A DNA stretch of 64,000 nucleotides, from NCBI RefSeq assembly GCF_014397785.1, contig NZ_VZQQ01000021.1, forward strand, positions 1-64,000. Reading direction: 5' to 3'. The notes beneath the pieces were generated by a model. It did not search any database. It had not been told where the DNA came from and saw only the letters and a list, made by a program, of their open reading frames with translations. The stretch is from Paraburkholderia podalyriae (lineage in GTDB: Bacteria; Pseudomonadota; Gammaproteobacteria; Burkholderiales; Burkholderiaceae). A program made the position numbers and the translations under genes. Of the stretch, positions 26,698 to 36,097 are shown piece after piece (the stretch's first letter is position 1; each line of letters opens with the position of its first letter).

Positions 26698-28327
26698 GAG
26701 GGTGTGTGGAAACTGTTTTCTTATCGCTGAAGGCGAGTTCGCCAGCCTGGCTAATCGGGATTGGTAGATCGGGTTCGCGCTAACGTAACGTCGCAAGTGC
26801 AAAAAAGCCCCTCAGGGCCTTAGGTTTCAGCCATCCTCATCGCCTTTATTGTCGCGGCAACCCCAAGTATATTCATGACGCGCTTCAGGTTGTAGGCCAA
26901 TACCTGAAGACTCATTTCAGTGCTCACCCTCCCGAGCGTCCGGGTCAGGAAGTGCGTGGCACCCATCCAGTGCTTGAGCGTACCAAATACATGCTCAACG
27001 GTACTCCTGCGGATGGTCATTGCATCTGGCTTCCGCTCGAGCCGACGCTGCATGGCTTCCAGTATGTGTTCGTGCTCCCATCGTCGGATGCGACGATAGT
27101 CGCTGGGAGAACATCTCCCCTTGAGATGGCAACGCGGGCAGGCACTGGGCCAGTAGACCTGCAGAGTCATGTCATGCTCAACGGTTGTGAATCGACGAAT
27201 TGCACGCTCGCCAGCAGGGCATCGATATTCGTCGTTCCTCGCAACGTAGACGAAGTCTCGCTTGGTAAAGAGACCCTTCTTCCTTGATGCGGAGGTGAGT
27301 GGTTTCGGGACATACGTTTTGATCCCGACAAGTTCGCACGCGAGGATATCCGGACCGCTGTAGTAGCCGCGGTCAGCCAGCACTTTCAGCTTCGGCTTAC
27401 CCATCGCGTTCTTCGTCGACAAAGCCATCGTGCTGAGTTGCCCCTGATCGCTTCCGATATTAGTCACCTCGTGCTCAACGATCAGATGATGCTTCGTGTC
27501 CACGGCGGCCTGCACGTTGTAGCCGACCGTTCCGGTTCTTTTGCCACCACTGGTCATGGAACGGGAGTCCGGATCCGTAAGCGACAACTGTCCGTCCGGT
27601 TGTGTCTTCAACTGCTTTTTGATCTGTTCGAGCTCACGCATCCGCTGGCGCAAGCGAGCGATCTTCTCGTACAGACGCACGGTCTTCACATCGAAACCTA
27701 TCGGATTGGTCCGATCTGCGGTTTCAATCATGTCGAGATATCGCTGAACGCTTTCTTCAATCTGCTGCTGACGCTTGTCGATCTTGCCAGCCGTGTAGTT
27801 CCTGTCACGGCTGTTCACAGCCTTGAACTTGCTGCCATCGATGGCGACCGTGTCGCTGGCGAGCAGCTTGAGTCCGCGACACAGTTCGACGAAACGCCGG
27901 CATACATTGCGAATTGCCGCACCATTGTCGCGACGAAAGTCTGCGATCGTCTTGAAGTCCGGTGTCAGACGTCCAGTCAGCCACATCATCTCGACATTGC
28001 GCTGGCATTCGCGCTCAAGACGCCGGCTGGATGGTACCCGGTTCAGATATCCGTAGATGTAGATCTTGAGCATCACACCAGGATGGTAGGACGGGCGGCC
28101 CGTGATTGCGGGTGTGGTACCGTTGAAACCAAGTTCCGCAAGGTCCAGTTCGTCGACGAAGACATCTACGATCCTGACCGGGTTGTCCTCTCCGATGTAG
28201 TCATCGACGCATTCGGGAAGTAGTGCGACCTGCTTGCGGTCATCGCCTTCAACGAATCGCTTCATGAGTCACCCGATCTCAATGCGTTGATTCAGTTTAG
28301 GCGATCAATGCGTTTTCACACACCCTC
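26698..28327 (-). mobile_element. IS1182-family insertion sequence, intact (1630 bp)
   Basis: Termini GAGGGTGTGTGGAAAC (26698-26713) and the complement of GAGGGTGTGTGAAAAC (28312-28327) are inverted repeats with one mismatch. A 4-bp palindromic target duplication GGCC lies at 26694-26697 and 28328-28331. One intact transposase gene is inside. Confidence 0.88.
26820..28265 (-). CDS. IS1182-family transposase
   Basis: A 481-residue transposase. The N-terminal InsH-like domain contains ITGRPSYHPGVMLKIYIYGY. The catalytic core has SDTVAIDGSKFKAVNSRDRN (first Asp), GYNVQAAVDTKHHLI, LADRGYYSGPDI (second Asp) and RRSTVEHVFGTLKHWMGATH (Glu region). A CxxC zinc-ribbon (CPRCHLKGRC) lies before the Glu. 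All family landmarks are present in one frame. The enclosed termini and target duplication indicate a recent, probably active insertion. Confidence 0.95.
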   Translation of the reverse strand: MKRFVEGDDRKQVALLPECVDDYIGEDNPVRIVDVFVDELDLAELGFNGTTPAITGRPSYHPGVMLKIYIYGYLNRVPSSRRLERECQRNVEMMWLTGRLTPDFKTIADFRRDNGAAIRNVCRRFVELCRGLKLLASDTVAIDGSKFKAVNSRDRNYTAGKIDKRQQQIEESVQRYLDMIETADRTNPIGFDVKTVRLYEKIARLRQRMRELEQIKKQLKTQPDGQLSLTDPDSRSMTSGGKRTGTVGYNVQAAVDTKHHLIVEHEVTNIGSDQGQLSTMALSTKNAMGKPKLKVLADRGYYSGPDILACELVGIKTYVPKPLTSASRKKGLFTKRDFVYVARNDEYRCPAGERAIRRFTTVEHDMTLQVYWPSACPRCHLKGRCSPSDYRRIRRWEHEHILEAMQRRLERKPDAMTIRRSTVEHVFGTLKHWMGATHFLTRTLGRVSTEMSLQVLAYNLKRVMNILGVAATIKAMRMAET

Positions 28328-28439
28328 GGCCGGGTGCCGACTCATGCACCTTGCATACGCAGCTTGAACCCCGCTGGCCTGCGATCGGCATCACGCGACC
28401 CCTTTGAGCCGTTGGAAACGACTTCTGAGCGGCAGCTTC

Positions 28440-28541
28440 GGGCCCGATATGAGCCAATCGTTTCACGTCAACTGCAGCCTGCACGTTATAGCCAACCGTC
28501 CCCGTGTGGCGCGTGTCTTCCCGCAGGGTTCCGTGAGCCAA
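28440..28541 (-). pseudogene. Fragment of a second IS1182-type transposase
   Basis: About 30 codons read TGTVGYNVQAAVDVKRLAHI, matching the 'GTVGYNVQAAVDTKHHLI' core of the intact IS1182 transposase next door. The surroundings are unrelated. It is a relic of an older related element, not a continuation of the intact copy. Confidence 0.65.
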
Positions 28542-29240
28542 TGTGCAAGACTAGCCTGGCTTGCCTTCATGTTCGTCGACCGCAGCGCGAAGCCTATTGA
28601 TCCCGTCTGCGAATTCAGCCGACGCGTCGCGGAATCGAGCAGTTGGCATCGGAACGTCGATACCCTGGCGCGCAGAGGTGCTGCGCGCAGTGGGCGGTGC
28701 TCCGTGACTAGATACGTTCGGATTCCCTTCCGACGTGCCCCGACCAGTCCCGCGTCCGACGCCTTCGATTGGCACGCAGAATGGGCGTCCTATCAAGGCG
28801 GCATTACGATTCACTGAAACGAAGGTTTCGCGGTTTGCCGCAATCCGTTAAGTCAAGTCATGATTGAGATTGTCCAGGACACCACCAAGCGCCCATAGCA
28901 CATCGCGCGCGAAGTCTTCGTCCGCCTCGGGCCATCCCGGCGTCCGGATTCTTGTTGCCTTGGGCCTGGCGGATTGCTGCGCCGCTCAGGGCTAGCTCTC
29001 TAGCTTGCAGATACCGGGGTGCCCCGGCCGAACAGGACGTACGGTTCGTCTTCCATTGTTCAGGTTCATACGACGGACGCCTGCCCGCATGCGCCCGTGG
29101 CGCGCGCTCATGTCCGTGGTCTAGAGCAGGCATCCTGCAAATCTAAGCAACAGCAGACCATGCGCCACGCCAGTTAGCGGGCCTCGCGGCACTTGTCGCT
29201 GCTACATCTGGTCACCGCCATGGCATACGCCAGGCATGCG
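28542..29240. other. Gap of about 700 bp with a possible gene remnant
   Basis: No complete gene is supported. On the minus strand at about 28855-28940 one frame ends WPEADEDFARDVLWALGGVL, then DNLNHDLT and a stop, and looks like a real protein C-terminus. Its upstream part lies in another frame (QAQGNKNPDAG), which suggests a frameshifted relic of unknown family. Confidence 0.3.
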
Positions 29241-29990
29241 CTACTGGACCACAAGATGGACGCGAACGTCTTGATGACTCTCGACCGGCTTGCCATTCTC
29301 GGTCGCCGGGAAGAAGCGCCAGTTGTGCAGCGAGGCGAGCAGCAGCTGGTTCAGACGCGGCTGTTGCGTCGGCTGCAGGAGTTCAACGTCGACGGAACCG
29401 TCGGGGTGAATCGTGAAACGCGCAAGTGCAATGGCGTGATACGCGGCTTCGCGCAAGTCGTCCGGGATTTCCGGCAGTGGCTGCGTGATGACGCGCGCGC
29501 CAGTATGGCCGCTGCCGCTGGCGGCGAGGTCGGTCCCGGCCGATGAGCGATTGGCGACACTCACCGATGGCATTGCCGATGCCAGCGGCGCAGAAGGGGC
29601 TGGGGATGGCGCCACCGAAGGCGCAGCAGGGCCCGAGGGTGCAACTGGCGGCGCGACATGCGCGGCAGCTTGCCGGGACGGTTCCTGACGTACGGGAGTT
29701 GCATGATGCACCGGCGCCGGCGTTGCATGCTTAATGGTCGCCGGCGGTGCCGGATGAGCCGGCGCGGCCGGCGCGGGCATGCTTGTGGCCGGCGGCGGGG
29801 ATTCTATTTCAACGAGTTGCGCGTCGAGATTCGGAGGCGAGGGCGGCGTGATCTCAGTCGTCACGAGCAGTCCGCCGACGAGTACGAGCCCTGCGCACCA
29901 CAACCCGAACGCGACAGCCACCACAACGAGGATGCGGGTTGTCGGTTCGTCGAGCAAGGACGTATTGCTGCGGCGGCCAACGTTACTCAT
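29241..29990 (-). CDS. tonB: TonB energy-transducing protein
   Basis: A 249-residue TonB. A short cytoplasmic start is followed by a membrane anchor (ILVVVAVAFGLWCAGLVLVG, about residues 19-38). A long Pro/Ala-rich periplasm-spanning linker follows (APAHPAPPATIKHATPAPVH). The C-terminal TonB domain (ARFTIHPDGSVDVELLQPTQ, then LHNWRFFPATENGKPV) would contact the TonB box of the receptor. Its start overlaps the end of exbD by 8 nt, so it is the last gene of the receptor-exbB-exbD-tonB operon. Given Zur and the receptor in the same cluster, its job is probably to energise zinc uptake. Confidence 0.93.
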   Translation of the reverse strand: MSNVGRRSNTSLLDEPTTRILVVVAVAFGLWCAGLVLVGGLLVTTEITPPSPPNLDAQLVEIESPPPATSMPAPAAPAHPAPPATIKHATPAPVHHATPVRQEPSRQAAAHVAPPVAPSGPAAPSVAPSPAPSAPLASAMPSVSVANRSSAGTDLAASGSGHTGARVITQPLPEIPDDLREAAYHAIALARFTIHPDGSVDVELLQPTQQPRLNQLLLASLHNWRFFPATENGKPVESHQDVRVHLVVQ

Positions 29991-30381
29991 GGTGAACGGC
30001 GATCAGGAAGTGCTGCACGCCGGCTTTCCGTGCTTCAAGCATCGCCTTGACGACCACGCCGTGCGACGCCGCGTCGTCGGCGGCAACCACCAGGTTGCCG
30101 TCTGGCTTCAGCAACGGCCGCAGATCACCCGCAAGCGCAGCAAGCTGCACTGGCTGGCGATTGACGAAGATAGCATTGGCACGCGTGACCGTGAGTGTGA
30201 GCGGCGTGTCCAGGTTGAGTCGTTGCGCCTGGCCGCCCGGCAAGTCGATCTTCACCGAATCGAGCCGCTGCATCGAAAGCGATGCGAGCATAAACGTCGC
30301 GAGCAAAAAGAACATCACGTCGATCATCGGGATGATTTCGATCTTCCCGCGCCGAGCCTGTCTTGAACGTTTCAGTTTCAC
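29983..30381 (-). CDS. exbD: ExbD proton-channel subunit
   Basis: A 132-residue ExbD. The N-terminus has KIEIIPMIDVMFFLLATFML, the single membrane helix with the proton-handling Asp (MIDVMFF). The periplasmic domain (LTLTVTRANAIFVNRQPVQL, then VVAADDAASHGVVVKAML) follows. The length is usual for the family. It overlaps exbB by 4 nt upstream and tonB by 8 nt downstream, so the three are translated together. Confidence 0.94.
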   Translation of the reverse strand: MKLKRSRQARRGKIEIIPMIDVMFFLLATFMLASLSMQRLDSVKIDLPGGQAQRLNLDTPLTLTVTRANAIFVNRQPVQLAALAGDLRPLLKPDGNLVVAADDAASHGVVVKAMLEARKAGVQHFLIAVHHE

Positions 30382-31103
30382 GTGCGAGGTCCTTGCGCAT
30401 GCTCACCGGCGAACCGCAGATGCGCCGGCCCTTCCGCGCGTTCCCGGTCGAGATGGTGTTGCGCCGCTCGTTCGGGATCTTCCTGGTCGAGTCGGAGCTG
30501 CCCGATCAGCCGTGTGCCGACGCGCTCGAAGTGATCGAGCAACTCGCCGACCCGCCGCGAAAAATAATTGAACGCGAAGAGCGCGACCAGAGCGATCAGC
30601 AGGCCGATTGCGGTAGCGATCAGCGCTTGCGCGACACCACCCGTCACACCGGTTGGGTTCACGACGCCCTGTCCGCCGATCAGCCGGAATGAGTGCATCA
30701 TGCCGATGATCGTACCGAGCAGTCCCAACAGAGGCGCGGCCGTCACGATGGTTTCGAGCAGCCACAGCCCCCGGTTCAGCGCGCGCTCGATATGCTGCGC
30801 GGCAGTCTCGGCACGTGACTCGATCCACCAGATCGGCGCATGGCCGCCGTCGAGAATCGGCACGGCGAAGCTGCGCAGCGCATGGCGCTCGGGCAGAGCC
30901 GCGATCTGTGCGCGTGTCTGCGCGAAATCGACGACGGAGGCCTCGATCAGTTGGTCAATGCGGGCTGGAATTCGCGCGAATCGGTGTAGCGAATAAGCCT
31001 TGTCGAGGATGATCGCAAGGCCGGCCACCCCGAGAACGGTCAACGGGTAGACGACCCATCCACCCAGGCGTACAGCGAGAAACAGTTCGGAAAAATCGTT
31101 CAT
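30378..31103 (-). CDS. exbB: ExbB proton-channel subunit
   Basis: A 241-residue MotA/TolQ/ExbB-family protein from ATG 31103 (AGGAA upstream). The first membrane helix is VVYPLTVLGVAGLAIILDKA. The conserved pair of helices includes TIVTAAPLLGLLGTIIGMMH and VAQALIATAIGLLIALVALF. Longer frames upstream (to 31292) overlap the receptor gene and lack a better start. ExbB and ExbD form the proton-driven motor for TonB. The gene lies 46 bp after the receptor. Confidence 0.93.
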   Translation of the reverse strand: MNDFSELFLAVRLGGWVVYPLTVLGVAGLAIILDKAYSLHRFARIPARIDQLIEASVVDFAQTRAQIAALPERHALRSFAVPILDGGHAPIWWIESRAETAAQHIERALNRGLWLLETIVTAAPLLGLLGTIIGMMHSFRLIGGQGVVNPTGVTGGVAQALIATAIGLLIALVALFAFNYFSRRVGELLDHFERVGTRLIGQLRLDQEDPERAAQHHLDRERAEGPAHLRFAGEHAQGPRT

Positions 31104-31149
31104 AGTGTCGTGGGTTCCTGCTGACGCGGCGGGGCGCCGCGCGGGCGCC

Positions 31150-33498
31150 TTAGAAGTATTTCGTGATGCCTGCATAGAAAGCGCGGGTCGGTGCGAACTG
31201 CGGGGCGCCAACGCCAATTCCGGAGCCGTCGCGCAACTGGTAAGCACGATTGAGCAGATTGACCACGACCACGCGTCCATCGAAGTTGCCAATAAGAGGC
31301 GCCTGGAAGTGATGGATGACCGCGAGGTTGATATTCACATAGAACGGCACATGGTCCGTGTTCGCAAAACCGCTGCGCAAACCGCTGCCGAAGGTGGTAT
31401 CCGCGCTGTAGGTCGTACGCGCAAACGTGTAGGCGATCCCCGCCGAACCGGTGATCAACTGGTCATGGTCGAGGTTGACGGGATGGCTGGCGATGTACGC
31501 AAGTTCATCGGGTGAGAAATTGAACTGGCCCGAGACGATGTTTTCGCCGGTTGCGCGGCTAAGCGCGAGATTCGCGTATGCGGAAAAATGCTCGTCCTTA
31601 TAGTTGGCGGTGAATTCGACGCCGTAATCGTGGCCCGTCTGGTAGTTGAACGGCGTGTTGATCAGGGCGGTGCCGAACTGCCCTTCGTCGAGCAGATCGG
31701 TCGCCTTCTTGTAGTAGGCATCCACGCCCACCGTGACGGCGGAGGTGACGCGCTGGGTGACGCCGACATCGAAGTAATGGCTTCGCTCGGGTTGCACTGG
31801 CGAATTTTGCGGACTCGCAGCCTGGTTTGTCGTGTTGTTGAACTGCGCCACCGTGGTCGGCGCAATCAGTTCGAGAGGCGGAGGTGTGAAGTACCGCGCG
31901 TAACCTGCATGCAGGGTGGTGCTCGGCGTTGCCTTGTACACCACGCCGACGCGCGGGCTCAACTGGCTGGCATCGACGACCTCGTTCATTTTGTCGTAGC
32001 GCAGTCCGTAATTGATGATGAGCTTGTCGTTCACCTTCCACTCGTCTTGCACATAGACGCCAAAGAGCCGGCCGATCGTCGTGCTCGCGCTGTTGATCGT
32101 CATGGGCTGGTCGGAGGACTGTGCGCCATCGACAGTGGGGAACACCGAGACGCTGTCGTTGGCGACCGCGCGGTCCTGTTCGAAATACACGCCGGCGCGC
32201 AGCGTGTGCGAACTGTTCAGCCGGTAGGTGGTATCGCCCTGCAGTCCATTGGCCCAATTGCTACGGAAGTCTTGCGAAGCGACGCCGTTAAAGAGCAGAT
32301 CGCCGATCGGATCGGGGTTGAACTGCGTGCGCGTATAGCGCGTGAAGTAGGCGACCTGATAGTCGAGCTTGTCGCCGTTCGTCCCCTGCAACGCGACGGT
32401 CGCGAAGTTGTTGAGTTCACTCTGGGTTTCGTTGAGCGCCGCGGAATCGAAATCAGTGCGGCCGTTGAGCACGAATTGGGTCGGTTGCCCTGGTGTATTC
32501 GGAATTTCGAACTGGTTGCTCGCGGTGCCAAAGACGACGCTGACCCGGGTAAGCGGGTTGATCAGGTACGACATGTAGCCGAACGCATTGCCTTGCCGGG
32601 TGTGGTCATGCAGCGGCGAGCCGTCCGAGGTCGGCGCTTCGATGCCGAGATCGTTGACGCCGGCCGAACCGCTGAAGAAGTAAGTCAGTGCGCCCTGGGT
32701 GCCGTACACGTCGCCGCTCGTCTGCGCGGTGCCGTGGCTGCCGCCGTACACGCCTAGCGAGCCGCCGTTGCCCGCTTCGCCCGACTTGGTCGTGATGTCG
32801 ACGATGCCAGCGGTGCGCAACCCGTATTGCGCGGGAAGCGCGCCGGTGAGCAGGTCCACCTGGTCGATGATGCGCGTATCGAAGGACTGGCCAAAGCCGG
32901 AGATCGGTTCCGGAACCATGATGCCGTTGATCCGGTATTGCAGGTTCGCGTGTTCGCCCCGCACGTGGACCATGCCATATGAATCCTGCGCGACGCCGGG
33001 CGCTTGCAGCAGGACCTGGTTGAGCGGCGTCGCATCGCCCTGCGGCATGTTGCGGATGTCCGCGCTGGTAATGCGGTACACGCTGCTGCCGGTTTCCGGC
33101 GACAGTCCGTTACGCGCCTGGTCCAGGCGCTGGGCACTGACCCGCACGTCAATCGCGTCGCTCTTTGTGAGCGCGACGGTAACGGAACTTTCCGTTCCAG
33201 GGCTGGTGGTGGCGATGCTGCTCCCGCTAGTGAATCCCGTTGCGGTGACAACAATTGCATAAGTCCCCGGCGCGACATCCTGCACCGTGAAATGCCCGCC
33301 TGCATCGGTTTTTGTGGTTGCTGCGGACGCCCCGGTGGCGGTCTGAAGGACCACATTGGCGTCCGCTACAGGCTTGCCGAGACTATCCGTGACGAGGCCG
33401 CCCACGGAGCCGTCGCCCGGCGCGGCATAAACATGGCCCGCTAGCGCTTGGGCGAAAAGCAGCAACGCGGCGTGAGAGAAAAGTGTGCGATGTTTCAT
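31150..33498 (-). CDS. TonB-dependent outer-membrane receptor, probably for zinc or a zinc ligand
   Basis: A 782-residue receptor from ATG 33498. The signal peptide is MKHRTLFSHAALLLFAQALA with cleavage near VYA-A. A carboxypeptidase-regulatory-like beta domain (GGLVTDSLGKPVADANVVLQ) lies at about 30-105. The plug has PLNQVLLQAPGVAQDSYGMV and HVRGEHANLQYRINGIMVPE. A 22-strand barrel follows, ending in FYAGITKYF with the terminal Phe. A 14-bp palindrome that also precedes the COG0523 gene lies 174 bp upstream. The gene sits between zur and exbBD-tonB. Zinc as cargo is inferred from this context; the sequence alone shows only a TonB-dependent transporter. Confidence 0.9.
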   Translation of the reverse strand: MKHRTLFSHAALLLFAQALAGHVYAAPGDGSVGGLVTDSLGKPVADANVVLQTATGASAATTKTDAGGHFTVQDVAPGTYAIVVTATGFTSGSSIATTSPGTESSVTVALTKSDAIDVRVSAQRLDQARNGLSPETGSSVYRITSADIRNMPQGDATPLNQVLLQAPGVAQDSYGMVHVRGEHANLQYRINGIMVPEPISGFGQSFDTRIIDQVDLLTGALPAQYGLRTAGIVDITTKSGEAGNGGSLGVYGGSHGTAQTSGDVYGTQGALTYFFSGSAGVNDLGIEAPTSDGSPLHDHTRQGNAFGYMSYLINPLTRVSVVFGTASNQFEIPNTPGQPTQFVLNGRTDFDSAALNETQSELNNFATVALQGTNGDKLDYQVAYFTRYTRTQFNPDPIGDLLFNGVASQDFRSNWANGLQGDTTYRLNSSHTLRAGVYFEQDRAVANDSVSVFPTVDGAQSSDQPMTINSASTTIGRLFGVYVQDEWKVNDKLIINYGLRYDKMNEVVDASQLSPRVGVVYKATPSTTLHAGYARYFTPPPLELIAPTTVAQFNNTTNQAASPQNSPVQPERSHYFDVGVTQRVTSAVTVGVDAYYKKATDLLDEGQFGTALINTPFNYQTGHDYGVEFTANYKDEHFSAYANLALSRATGENIVSGQFNFSPDELAYIASHPVNLDHDQLITGSAGIAYTFARTTYSADTTFGSGLRSGFANTDHVPFYVNINLAVIHHFQAPLIGNFDGRVVVVNLLNRAYQLRDGSGIGVGAPQFAPTRAFYAGITKYF

Positions 33499-33671
33499 TA
33501 GCTTGACTGTCGTTGTTGAATAGGTCGCATCGCACCACGCGGTATCCCCTGCGTCGTCGCGCCCACTTGTCCTTGTGCCAGGCAATACGCACTGCGGCGG
33601 TGTTTGTAACGCCACCGCTATCGGAATCGGTAATCTTTTGCGCGCAAACTGTTAGATGCAATGCAGATCGC

Positions 33672-33685
33672 AATGTTATAACATT
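33672..33685. promoter_or_regulatory. Putative Zur box upstream of the TonB-dependent receptor
   Basis: A perfect 14-bp palindrome, AATGTTATAACATT, within GCAATGTTATAACATTTC. It is AT-rich like known Zur sites and is repeated exactly at 34553-34566. It lies between the zur stop and the receptor start, where it could control the receptor-exbBD-tonB operon. Confidence 0.75.
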
Positions 33686-33755
33686 TCATTCCAGAATAAT
33701 ACACGCACGGCGTTTTTTTCCGCACCTGACTGCATTGCGAGGCGGGTACGAAAGG

Positions 33756-34205
33756 TCACCCAGCGTGCGAGCAGGATTCGCACAACCCCTTGATTTCAGT
33801 TTCCTGGCCGTCGACGACGAAGTGAGCGGTGCGCGCCGCGCGCTCAAGCTTCCTCCGCAGCGCCTCATCGTGGACCACCGAAACCGACCCGCAGCGCTTG
33901 CAAACCATGAAAACCTCGTGCTGTCCGTCGACATCACCGCACGCCATAAAGGTACTGGTTGTGGCAACCCGCCTCACAAGGCCCTGCTCCATCAGGAAAT
34001 GCAAGGCCCGGTAGATAGTGGCTGGTGCGACATTGGTGCGGACCGCCCGCATGTCTTCCAGCAACTGATACGCCGTGGCGCGGCCGCCCCGGCTCAGCAA
34101 TAATGCGAGGACCTGCCGGCGCTGGGGCGTCAGCCGATGCCCGTGCAATGTGCAGCGGGCATCGGCCTGCCGTAAGAACGCATTCGTCGCATTTACGTCG
34201 GTCAT
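33756..34205 (-). CDS. zur: Zur, Fur-family zinc-responsive repressor
   Basis: A 149-residue Fur-family regulator. The winged helix is LTPQRRQVLALLLSRGGRAT, then TIYRALHFLMEQGLVRRV. The dimerisation half has CKRCGSVSVVHDE and CESCSHAG, the two CxxC pairs of the structural zinc site. The His-rich manganese/iron signature of Fur (HHDH) is not present, and HEVFMVCKRC takes its place, as in Zur proteins. It would repress uptake genes when zinc is plentiful. The gene is the first of the minus-strand zinc cluster, followed by the receptor operon with its own box. Confidence 0.88.
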   Translation of the reverse strand: MTDVNATNAFLRQADARCTLHGHRLTPQRRQVLALLLSRGGRATAYQLLEDMRAVRTNVAPATIYRALHFLMEQGLVRRVATTSTFMACGDVDGQHEVFMVCKRCGSVSVVHDEALRRKLERAARTAHFVVDGQETEIKGLCESCSHAG

Positions 34206-34552
34206 CGAGTGCTTGCCTGGCGAACAAGGAAAATCATTGGGGTGTTTGTGTGTGTGCCCTATGTGCGTGCCATATCATGAAGTCACTTGTAGCCGCCGGC
34301 TCCAGTATCGTTACATTCAAAAGCCCGCTGCTACCTTTCGCGAATCGTGACATCTCCTCTCCAAGCCATCCCAGCCGTTGCGGGCGGCGACCCATGACTT
34401 TTTGTGAGCCTCACTAACGGGCGCCAATTGGCGTCCTACTCATGTAGACGTTCACGCCACCGCTAAACGGCTCTCACTGCAGCGATTGGCGCGCTATGGA
34501 GCGCCTTACGCGCGGCTTTGGCCAACCCGAAACATCTTCTCAAAGAGGATGG
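34206..34552. other. Intergenic region between zur and the COG0523 gene (347 bp)
   Basis: No gene is supported. It must hold the zur promoter on one strand and lead into the Zur box of the GTPase gene on the other. No additional copy of the palindrome was seen. Confidence 0.35.
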
Positions 34553-34566
34553 AATGTTATAACATT
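34553..34566. promoter_or_regulatory. Putative Zur box upstream of the COG0523 GTPase gene
   Basis: AATGTTATAACATT, identical to the palindrome at 33672-33685, here in GGAATGTTATAACATTTC. It lies about 180 bp before the GTPase ATG, in the divergent region with zur. Confidence 0.75.
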
Positions 34567-34746
34567 TCTCAGCTCTGCGTTCGGCTCGGTCAACATAAGC
34601 AGACAGCATGGTTCGGCGAACGCGTCCTACGAGGCCGCGCACGCCACGATTGAAGTCATTTCCTGTTCCCGATGCGATGTGCGGTTCACTGCGGCCAGGG
34701 TTGGCGCATGCCTGGACGCTTCCTCTATTGGCTACAGCGAGCTACC

Positions 34747-36097
34747 ATGGACGACACACGTGTTCCAGTCACAGTGCTGACTGGTTTTTTGGGCGCGGGC
34801 AAGACGACGCTCCTCAATCGTATCCTGAGCGAGAAGCACGGTCTGCGTATTGCCGTGATCGAAAACGAGTTCGGCGAGATTGGCATTGACGATGCGCTGG
34901 TGATCAACGCGGACGAAGAAGTGTTCGAGATGAACAATGGCTGCATCTGCTGCACCGTGCGTGGCGATCTGATCCGTATCCTGGGCAACCTGATGCGTCG
35001 TCGCGATCGCTTCGATCACATCCTGGTTGAGACGACTGGCATGGCCGACCCTGGTCCGGTATGCCAAACGTTTTTCGTCGACGATGAGATCCGCTCAGCA
35101 CTCCGGCTGGACGGTATCGTCACGGTCGTCGATGCAAAGCACGTGCAGTTGCATATCGACGACACGGACGAGGTGCGCGAGCAGATTGCCTTTGCCGACG
35201 TGATCCTGCTTAACAAGGCCGACCTCGTGGCAAGCCCGGAACTGGACATGCTGGAGCAGCGTGTGCACGGCATGAACGGGCTGGCGCGCATCCACCGCAC
35301 GGTCAACGCCGATATACCCGTAAAGACAGTGATGGATGTGGGGGGCTTTGACCTGAGCCGGGTACTCGAAGATCGACCGACCTTCCTCGAACCGGAATAT
35401 CCGTTCGAGTGGGTCGGCATCTGGTAACTGCCGCCCGGTATTACGGAACTGCGCTACGGTGGCGGCCCTGATCGCACAATCGGCACGCTGTTGACGCCGG
35501 CCAAGGGCGTCACACCAGAACACATGGACAAAGTGGTGGCCAGCGCGAACATCGCCTTTACCAGGCAACGCAAGTTACAGCCAGCCAGTGCAAAGCTGAT
35601 GGCCGGTAGCACTGCAGTCAGCCTGCGCGTTCCCGAAGAGGGTGCGGAGCGAAGCGTGCAACTGCTCATTTCGCAGGCGGGTCCGTACGCACTGGTCACT
35701 GAGCACGGTCCAGACGAGTTCGATCTGCGGCTCGAGCGGGATGGGCAGCGCATCACTCCGTTGATTAGCCGCGAGTTCAACGCGGGCCACACTCACGATG
35801 AGGCCGTCAATTCGGTGGGTATCAGCCTCGAAGGTGCGTTGTCCGAGCACAAGCTCAACCGTTGGCTCGGTCCACTGCTGGCGGAAAAGGGCGCGGACAT
35901 CTATCGCATGAAGGGTATCTTCCAATATTGCGGGCGAGAACCGTCGCGTCGTCCTGCAGGGCGTGCATATGCTGATGGACAGCAGCGTGGATCGGCTTTG
36001 GAAAGCCGGTGAGCCGCGCCGCAGCGAGATCGTGTTCATCGGACGTGAACTCGACCGTCAGGCGCTAACTGAAGGCCTGAGAGCGTGTCTCGTATGA
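34747..36097 (+). pseudogene. COG0523 (CobW/ZinT-like) metal-chaperone GTPase, split by a stop codon and a frameshift
   Basis: The first 226 codons from ATG 34747 encode a complete GTPase domain: Walker A in VLTGFLGAGKTTLLNRIL, the metal-binding CxCC in NNGCICCTVRGD, VETTGMADP and the base motif LLNKADL. At 35425-35427 TAA follows FEWVGIW; CAA (Gln) would restore the frame. The same frame then continues through LPPGITELRYGGGPDRTIG, the CobW C-terminal region. Near 35920 an extra base shifts GIFNIAGENRRVVLQGVHML into another frame, ending at TGA 36095-36097. Members under Zur control are thought to deliver zinc under starvation. The domain-1 product might still fold, but the full protein cannot be made. 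Confidence 0.85.
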
